In this document: positions 58,001 to 64,000 of the stretch, one piece after another
Numbering within the stretch: position 1 is the first letter of the stretch
Layout of the letters: every line of letters begins with the position of its first letter
Source of the DNA: Trissonchulus latispiculum
Lineage: Eukaryota; Nematoda; Enoplea; Enoplida; Ironidae
Direction of reading: 5' to 3'
DNA length: 64,000 bases
Assembly (NCBI GenBank): GCA_030248195.1
Contig: JASAND010026829.1
Coordinates: forward strand, 1 to 64,000
Notes under the pieces: generated by a model
Database searches by the model: none
Told to the model about the DNA's origin: nothing
The model's input: the letters and a program-made list of their open reading frames with translations, nothing else
Program-made: the position numbers and the translations under genes

Positions 58001-61000
58001 CGGGCCCCAGCCAGCTCTGTCAGTAGGTAGAAAATGGGCATTCTAGCACAACAGGCGGGGCGCACACACAGCACACCAAGAAAGAGGGGACACCAAATCT
58101 GGGGGGGGTCACAGAAGTGACATACTCTGAGCGGCCACCATCGAAACCAGGATTGAGGTGGAGGTGGAGGAGCTTTGGAGCAAAACCGTCGCCAGAACGC
58201 CCATCATGAGTCCGGCAACCGGATTCTGGAGCAATTCGGATTCCCGAAAAACCTGACCGGCCGTCCGACCGCCCAAAAGTCGGAAAGCCGAAGCCAACAG
58301 ATCCAGGGAGCAAACGAAAAAGTAGAGCAGCATAAGGAGGGCGGCCACCCGGCCAACTGCCTTCAGTATGATGGCGGAGCGACCGCAGTGGGAAATGTCT
58401 GAAACAGAAAAAAGAAATATAGAAATTAAGTTGTTTTAGGAAATCGGGCGAAATTATTTTTGGGACATTTTAAAATTAAGTATTCGAATTCGAAAAGAGT
58501 AAGAAAATAGCAAAAGTCCAGTTAACTGTTATCTTTCTGTCATCAGTATGGGAATAGGCAGAGTAGCTTGCTGTTCAATTTTTCATTTATATAACTACGA
58601 GCTCTTGGGAGCCAATTTTATTAAACATTTTCAGTCGCGGATGTTTTATAAACATTATCCACAAAATCTACAAACATTTTCCGCATTTCGTGAGATCCGA
58701 AAAGCCTTTTACCTCCAAATTCTTTCTAATAAAATTAGCATTCACCTTTCCACGGTGTGTGATTTTCCTCGTCATCGTCAATATCTGGCAAAGCCCAGAC
58801 GTCTGTTTCACTGTTTGTAGTACAGGTGCTGCTTCCCTTGCCAGAATCATCGATTTCCAGCACGAAATCTTGATCACTCTTATCACTCATTATCAGATCT
58901 GTCAAAGGCGGCTCCTCTACCTTTGTCTTATCATCTGGAGCTGGTCCTTTCTTTTTAATAAAATCGTCCTGAAATAATGAAAAAATTGAAGTAGTAAATG
59001 AAAAATAAAGAAACATACACACAGCTTAATCAGCCGCTAACAACTGATTATCCTATGTACCAAGAAATTTATTTCCCGGAATTGTTGCTAGCTTTAACAG
59101 ATGCCATACCACTTGTGAAGTTATAAAACGAAATTGATAAAACAATCGCTAAAATTTGTTGAAAGTGGACAATTTTTGGTAAGAATTGCTATGGGATCTA
59201 CCCTTTTTTCCTTTCTGGACGAGAGGGTCTACCCTGTTTCCTTCTCGCTGAGGGAGTCTACACCGTTTTCTGTCCTTCTGAGGGGAGATCTGCATCCCCC
59301 ATTCCACCACATTATCCTACGCTAATGACGCGCGTCAATGCGCGTCTATGGATATCAGGAGACCTAACGCGAATCTGCCTCAGGTTACTACGGGGGAGGA
59401 GTGTAAACCTAAATCCTCATCCGGACAAGCTATAAGCCCTACCGTCGACAAGGGCAAGGGGCACGGAAAAACTAGCCAAAAGGATAAGCAGAAATGACCG
59501 AAAAAAAGAGGTTGTCGTATTAAAATTTCAAATCCGGCTTCACCGAAATTTTTCACTACCATTATTTAGTTTTACAAGAAATGTACCAGCATTTTGATTT
59601 TCTTATGAAAACACATATTTTTTGCAAGTTTTTAAAAAGATTATATTTGAAACTTCGTTACTATGATACCAACTATGCGCCATATTAAGCTGATGGCCAA
59701 GGTATAAGCCCCTCGAAACAAGCCTCTAGGATTTGACCTTATGTTAATGTTTGCAGGCAACTATTATAATTATATAAGTAGTACAAGCCTAACCGACGCA
59801 TTGCAGCAGGTTGTTAACTTAACTAAATGCAAAGCAAATAGCTGACAAACGGTAGGTACTCCTGAATGCTTCGGAAGCGCCATTTAAGTTGCCGCTTTTG
59901 TTTACCTTTTCAAAATGCCTTGACGCCCATTGGAAGCAGTTATGTCAACACTTTTTGGATTAAAAAAGTGAAAGTTGCATTTCACATGTCTAATCAGCTG
60001 AATTTCTGCACCTGCTGTAAACTTTGAATGAAGTTATGCGGTATATATGCCAGTTCCGTGATTTACGGGAAACGACTGGAAATGGAAACTATAATGACTA
60101 AGAAATCAAAGTCTAAGGATGGTGACTTTTCAATAAATTTTAAAATTTATGTATAAGGTAAGGCAATTTTGCAGGCTTTTCGAGTTCAGAGGTTGGATTC
60201 AACTATATCATTAATATTTGATTAGGATTACCGACATTAGGAAATCTATTTTGATTCTTTGGTTCTGAGTAGAGTGGACTCGAATTAGACCTGCATTTTA
60301 AACACTGCTAGTTCCCTAGTTCCCTAGTTAGGAGTCAGACAATTGCCATGTTCACTGTATTACTGTTGTAGCTGTATCACTGTTACTATTACATACATAT
60401 TACAACCACACATTAACACTAGATCGGATTCTACGGGACCTACTCCTGTGAAATCAGGCCACTACATATTTTTGCTCATTAGATCACCAAAATAACCAAA
60501 GAAAGATATTTCACTACATAAGCATATTTTTTAGGATTTGGAAGTTAGGGGAGAGGAATAGGGGGCTTCCATAAAAATTGTTGAACTAATATAATTAAGA
60601 TTTTAGCGAAGCGAAAATTTCTAATTTTAAAAGTGACAATGCAAAAACCATTATTTTGATCTTATAACGAGTCCAACTGAAAATGGATAAAGTTTTAGAA
60701 ATTTGACCATAAAAACTCAATTTTTCGATACTGTTGAACCACCGCGGAATATGTGGTAGGGACAGAACGGGGGATCCAAAAAGTTACAAAAATTTCGGAA
60801 ATTACACAAAGTTTCTGCAAGCATTCCTTGTCATCTCAATTCCCACTCGTCTGTCGGCATTTCAACAGGAAAACTTAACCAATTTTGCAATCAAAAACTT
60901 TGTAGTCGCAATAATTTTATAATATTAATTATAGTTTCATTTTATTTTTATGGTCTAATTTGAGTTAGAAAAAAGTAGACAGTAGCAAAAAGCCTTGGAA

Positions 61001-62413
61001 ATTTCTTGTCTTCGCAAACGTTCATCTATTTACTTTACTCCTTATTGCTTATCTTCGAGAGTAATTTGGCATCAAGTCAGGTTGGGCAACTTTGACCTAA
61101 CAGTTTGTCAACAACCCACGGCTTAGACTGGCGACACCTGGATTGATAACAACTTTTGAACTTTGAACCGCGCAAAGCTGACTTAGTGACTACTTGGCAA
61201 AACAAAATTCAAACAAATGTTATCAAAACAAAATTTTATTTCTGTAAATAAAGTTGGTATCTGATTCATATCACCTACGCACGCACCATGAAAGCAAAAC
61301 ATGAGTTAAAGGTTGTTCCGTGTCATAATAAATAACCGGCCCCTTAGAATCAAAACAGGTCGCCTATTTCCAGTAATCAAATCATAAATTCGTTTAATTG
61401 GATAACATTTCAAAATAGATTTCCTTCTCCAAGTTTTATAATAATTTGCAGGTTTGTACTTGAAATTTGAATTTGAACATCTTTCTTGCTAGTTGTTTGA
61501 GCTGCACATAAATGTCACTTTATGTTCGAAATTGAGACACAAAAAGTTAACACACAGCTTTCGGTTTAAAAGGTCTAGACAAAATACTTGGAGTCTACTT
61601 AGGCTACTAAGCCCCCTGACATTTGGTATCAACTTTACAACGGATATTTTTTGAAAGAGGGTGCACAAAAAGCACTTCGCTTTACGATGTTTTTTGATCA
61701 GAAAAAACATAGCCTGAAGAGATTTGTCTAATTATCAACATTAATATTTTATAGACTTTAAAAGCTCTCAGATTACTACTTATTAGTTGCAGCAAAGATA
61801 CCCAATGTCCATGGGTATATACTAAATGTTTTAATTAACTGCAAATAATGATTGTATTAATCACTTTCTAGCCTTTTCATGAAAACAATGGACAGATCTT
61901 AATTTACTGGAGTACCATTTGAATTTGAAGCTTAATGTCACAAAAATTTGAAACAAATTCAAAAGTGTTGAGATTTTAAAATTACTGATTGCACTCCACA
62001 CAATATCCCATGCTGAGCATTCAGGCTTTTTGCAGCTGCACAAAAGTCCTGAAATAGCTTTCTACATTCAAATACCAGATGTGTAGTCACCAGTCGGTAG
62101 CATTTTAAAATTACAATGTTTTATGTCTCAATTAATTTATTTCTTATTTATTTATTAGTCTTTATCTCAAATTAATGATATCAAATATAACTGCCTACTA
62201 TTTGACGTTAGACAACGATACAAAGCTGGTCATAATTAGCTAATTTAAAATAAATTAAACATAAAACAATTGAGGCATTAAAAGTAAATAGCGTAAATTA
62301 AGCTGTTCATAATTAGGCAACTAATCATTATGAGGATAACGATACAAACGATAATAAATAATTAAGTTATTAAAAATTGGGCAACTTATAATCAATTTTA
62401 AATAATAATAACA

Positions 62414-62457
<44 letters not shown>

Positions 62458-62522
62458 TTAAGGCAATTAAGACTTACATGTCGGATCAGATCAAAGCGCT
62501 TGAAGATCTCCGACTCCCGCAT
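53053..62522 (-). CDS. SLC34A: SLC34 class II sodium-dependent phosphate cotransporter (NaPi-II), gene level
   Basis: Apical-membrane Na-driven inorganic phosphate importer. Exons in transcription order (- strand): 62522-62478, 58968-58746, 58398-58126, 56853-56662, 55567-55446, 54961-54787, 54098-53053. Phases fit throughout, giving 691 residues, against 690 for human NaPi-IIb. Both family repeats are present, each with a QSSS motif ([22 protein letters not shown]). Between them is a glycosylated loop with sequons NKT and NRT and a cysteine pair. The motif AGATVHD carries the Ala-Ala-Asp set that marks electrogenic (3 Na to 1 Pi) members, as opposed to NaPi-IIc. The tail ends TSLL, a possible PDZ ligand. 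The first exon is a prediction; the rest is firm. Confidence 0.93.
54236..54330. repeat. hAT-like terminal fragment in SLC34 intron
   Basis: AGTGATGGGCACTGGATATCCGGATAA resembles the ends of hAT-derived repeats, and GATATCC / GGATA words recur. The partner end was not found. Confidence 0.3.
54478..54680 (+). repeat. tRNA-like SINE in SLC34 intron
   Basis: AGCTCAGTTGGAGGGCGCC (A box) and GTCGGTTCGAATCCCACCC (B box and T arm) with CTGAAAG in the anticodon-loop position resemble tRNA-Phe. The 5' acceptor does not pair, so it is a retroposon, not a tRNA gene. Confidence 0.55.
54787..54961 (-). CDS. SLC34A: SLC34 exon 6 (extracellular loop)
   Basis: Starts CTG GAC AAA after TTTTTAG and encodes [35 protein letters not shown] and EKSL, a hydrophilic loop with two N-glycosylation sites. 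The donor TTAT|GTAGGT is chosen because it keeps phase with exon 7 and gives the conserved CGHLF junction. A stronger-looking GTAAGT 27 bases further would break the frame. Confidence 0.88.
55015..55058. repeat. (AAT)n microsatellite
   Basis: About 15 consecutive AAT triplets in the intron between SLC34 exons 5 and 6. Confidence 0.95.
55446..55567 (-). CDS. SLC34A: SLC34 exon 5
   Basis: Encodes [20 protein letters not shown], then [25 protein letters not shown] matches the human NaPi-IIb sequence exactly at this site. Acceptor ATTTTAG|GA, phase 1 in; donor CAG|GTAGAG, phase 0 out. Confidence 0.92.
56510..56625 (+). repeat. tRNA-like SINE in SLC34 intron
   Basis: AAGTGGCTCAAGCGGCAGAG (A box) and GGTTGCGAGTTCGACTAC (B box) are correctly spaced for a tRNA. 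The following TTTTTCAGGTCTAAGGTGCTGTAGTGACA is echoed at 54195-54225 (GGTCGACGGTGCTGCAGTGACA), so both belong to one SINE family. Confidence 0.55.
56662..56853 (-). CDS. SLC34A: SLC34 exon 4 (first repeat core)
   Basis: Encodes [39 protein letters not shown] and [24 protein letters not shown]. This is the best conserved part of the family. The Ala, Ala and Asp of AGATVHD correspond to the residues that make NaPi-IIa/b electrogenic. Phase 1 at both ends; donor GGAG|GTAAAG. Confidence 0.95.
58126..58398 (-). CDS. SLC34A: SLC34 exon 3 (TM1 and first QSSS repeat)
   Basis: Encodes [70 protein letters not shown] and [13 protein letters not shown], closely matching NaPi-II TM1-TM2. GC-rich. Phase 1 at both ends (CAG|AC and CAGA|GTATGT). 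Confidence 0.94.
58746..58968 (-). CDS. SLC34A: SLC34 exon 2 (cytoplasmic N-terminus)
   Basis: Follows TTATTTCAG and encodes a charged tail [20 protein letters not shown], a Ser/Asp-rich stretch and [20 protein letters not shown]. The WALP motif matches NaPi-IIb WALPQL. An internal ATG at 58896-58894 (in MSDKSD) could also initiate if the upstream exon is not used. Donor AAAG|GTGAAT, phase 1. Confidence 0.85.
59193..59300. repeat. ~30-bp tandem repeat in SLC34 intron 1
   Basis: Three to four degenerate units of GGG-TCTACCCTGTTTCCTTCTCGCTGA. No coding use. Confidence 0.65.
59301..62400. other. SLC34 intron 1, nothing further recognised
   Basis: AT-rich intron DNA; candidate open frames on both strands (for example 60734-60922 and 61489-61710) have no recognisable similarity. 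Confidence 0.45.
62401..62457. repeat. (AAT)n microsatellite
   Basis: AATAATAAC then about 13 uninterrupted TAA triplets, directly next to the predicted SLC34 first exon. Confidence 0.95.
62478..62522 (-). CDS. SLC34A: Predicted SLC34 first coding exon (15 codons)
   Basis: On the - strand, ATG 62522 (context TTCAAATGCGG, A at -3) opens 15 codons, [15 protein letters not shown], ending at a canonical donor CAT|GTAAGT in phase 0, as required by exon 2. Similarity cannot test such a short charged N-terminus, so this rests on start context, donor strength and frame. An overlapping + strand frame at 62478-62681 has no support. Confidence 0.5.
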
Positions 62523-63440
62523 TTGAAACTGAGAGTAGGCCTCTTTTCACAGGAGACAAAATTAATACTCAAATTGAAGCAACAGAGACAAGCTGAGTTT
62601 AACGTCCGCTATTCAGTAGAAGCGGCTCGGTTGAAAATGGCTTGGAAATCAATAGACAAGCTTATAGCTAGAATAAGCTAAAGGGGCTTTCAGACTACGC
62701 CTAACATAAAGCTTTCTTCAAATATATAGGGCTCCCCCCTTTACACTTATGAACCGGAAAAAATTCACGTGCACTTCAGGCAAGCAATGATTCAATCTTG
62801 AATTGGGGGTGCACGTGTTACGTCTGACTGGCTTTGACACAGCTAATGATTTCTGCGCAAAAGATTGGGCGCCAAAATTTTAAACTTTTCAGCAGAAAAC
62901 TTTACAGACATTTGAAAAACTATTTCTTTCCAGCCGAAATATCATTGTAAGTTTTGACTATTTAATCGCCCACATTTAGGCTGAAAGTACACGAATTTCG
63001 TAAGAACGACTGAAATGATGTCTCTGCAGAGAAATGTGTTGATTAAGGTCGAATTGCTACAGCAACATCCAGTGTGCTGTGCTGGGAGCTTAAAGCAATA
63101 AAAAGTTAAATTTGTTCGTGTAATTGTTGAACAGAGGCTTTTATTTAGTATTACATTTTCGACCAGAAAACTCGCATGTAGCCACCGATAACCACCTCTT
63201 GCCGGTTAGCAGCTAATCGTATTGCAAAAAATCCAGATTTTGGAAAAATTGCGGTTTTTTCAACTTGTTCAAAAAGAGGGGTCCCCGGTTAACTGAGAGC
63301 TGCCAATTACCCAACAGTCAATCAGATTCAATGAATATGAGAGCCTACCTCATACCCGAGATCGTAAAAGCTTAGCTTCCAATTGGAAGCTTTTAATTAA
63401 TACTGCTGAAACAGAGGCACAGTTAGGTCAAAATCGGGCG
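62523..63440. other. Upstream of SLC34
   Basis: Expected place for the SLC34 promoter and 5' UTR. I see no clear TATA box or other element that I can support. Confidence 0.35.
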
Positions 63441-63526
63441 GACCTGCCTCTGGGCGGCCTCCCCGGCCTGGCCCGCTTGATCGGCCTGAGCTGTGCAGAA
63501 TTTCTCATCGGCCTGCCGGTGTCACA

Positions 63527-63637
63527 GGGAAATTTTTCCCCGTGAAAACTTTCCCCCCGGAAAAATTTCCCTAATGAATTCTTTCCCCCCGGAAAGTTTT
63601 CCCTAGAGGTTTCTTCCCCCCGGAAAAATTTCCCTAA
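63527..63637. repeat. ~36-bp tandem repeat of CCCCCCGGAAA-type palindromes
   Basis: Three units of TTTCCCCCCGGAAAAATTTCCCTA with linkers. Each unit contains TTTCC...GGAAA and AAATTT symmetry. Confidence 0.75.
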
Positions 63638-63982
63638 GCAGAAATTATTTTGGTGGATTTGTACGCATTAATATATAGTATTAATAGTAGGTAGTTTTAA
63701 CTACCTATACTTAACAGCTTGCTCCATATTTTAATGTTAAATATCTAATTATTTTAGTATTTACTTGTCAGCATTTAACATTGCAAGAATAACAAAATGA
63801 ATAAATAAAACAAAAACTTAAGCAAGAATATACAAATTAACTAAGTACAAATGCGAGAAGAATAAGAAACAGCTAAATGGAAAATAATAAACCCTGGCCC
63901 TATTTCTTTAAATAGAACAGATTAAAATTGATCCGCAATAAGCGGATTAAATTTTAATCAATCTAGCTAAAATAGTTGTTAA

Positions 63983-64000
63983 GGTGATGATTCCTTTTGC
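63983..64000. mobile_element. Start of a second TTAA-flanked TIR element
   Basis: TTAA at 63979-63982 followed by GGTGATGATTCCTTTTG matches the terminus of 36186-37144 (GGTGGTGATTCCTTTTG) with one difference. The element continues beyond the window. Confidence 0.6.

Noticed and set aside
62478..62681. 67-codon + strand frame next to the AAT microsatellite
   Set aside because: No recognisable similarity; the opposite strand carries a better supported SLC34 start exon.

Overview
The window comes from an animal (metazoan) nuclear genome, most likely an AT-rich non-insect invertebrate. Genes are split by GT-AG introns of about 0.1 to 12 kb, codon use is standard, there are no operons, and most of the DNA between exons is transposon-derived. 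The species cannot be named from the sequence. A class II Na/phosphate cotransporter (SLC34, absent from Drosophila) argues against a fly.

Two cellular genes are present. On the + strand, a serotonin-transporter-like SLC6 gene (SLC6A4 type) has twelve coding exon positions between 34063 and 43048, with all junction phases compatible. It has two different first coding exons, at 22257-22542 and 34063-34315. Each encodes its own cytoplasmic N-terminus plus TM1 and ends at the same split glycine codon, so either can splice to the exon at 34488. The short C-terminal exon is not securely found. On the - strand, an apparently complete SLC34 (NaPi-II) gene has seven exons between 62522 and 53053, totalling 691 codons plus stop. 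The two genes are convergent, with about 10 kb of repeat-rich DNA between them.

Layout: 1-6181, gag-only Ty3/Gypsy-like LTR element cut by the window edge; 6690-8490, foldback element with a nested 166-bp PIF/Harbinger-like MITE; 8795-9775, gypsy relic reduced to LTR pieces and integrase C-terminus; 9830-11203, degenerate tandem repeats; 12068-12902, TIR element; 13620-15359, truncated LINE whose ORF1 carries a NADAR-like domain and two zinc knuckles, followed by an APE endonuclease; 15714-16776, large foldback; 17830-18905 and 23690-24750, a pair of 1-kb dispersed repeats flanking the first SLC6 leader exon; 27440-33005, SINE-like sequences and three TIR elements with CTG target duplications; 34-43 kb, SLC6 exons with a TTAA-flanked TIR element in one intron; 45.6 kb, minisatellite; 48.9 kb, perfect 50-bp palindrome; 50.1-50.8 kb, MITE interrupted by a SINE with a 13-bp target duplication; 51.1-52.2 kb, Tc1/mariner-like element; 53.0-62.5 kb, SLC34 gene; 63.5-64 kb, short tandem repeats and the start of a second copy of the TTAA-flanked family.
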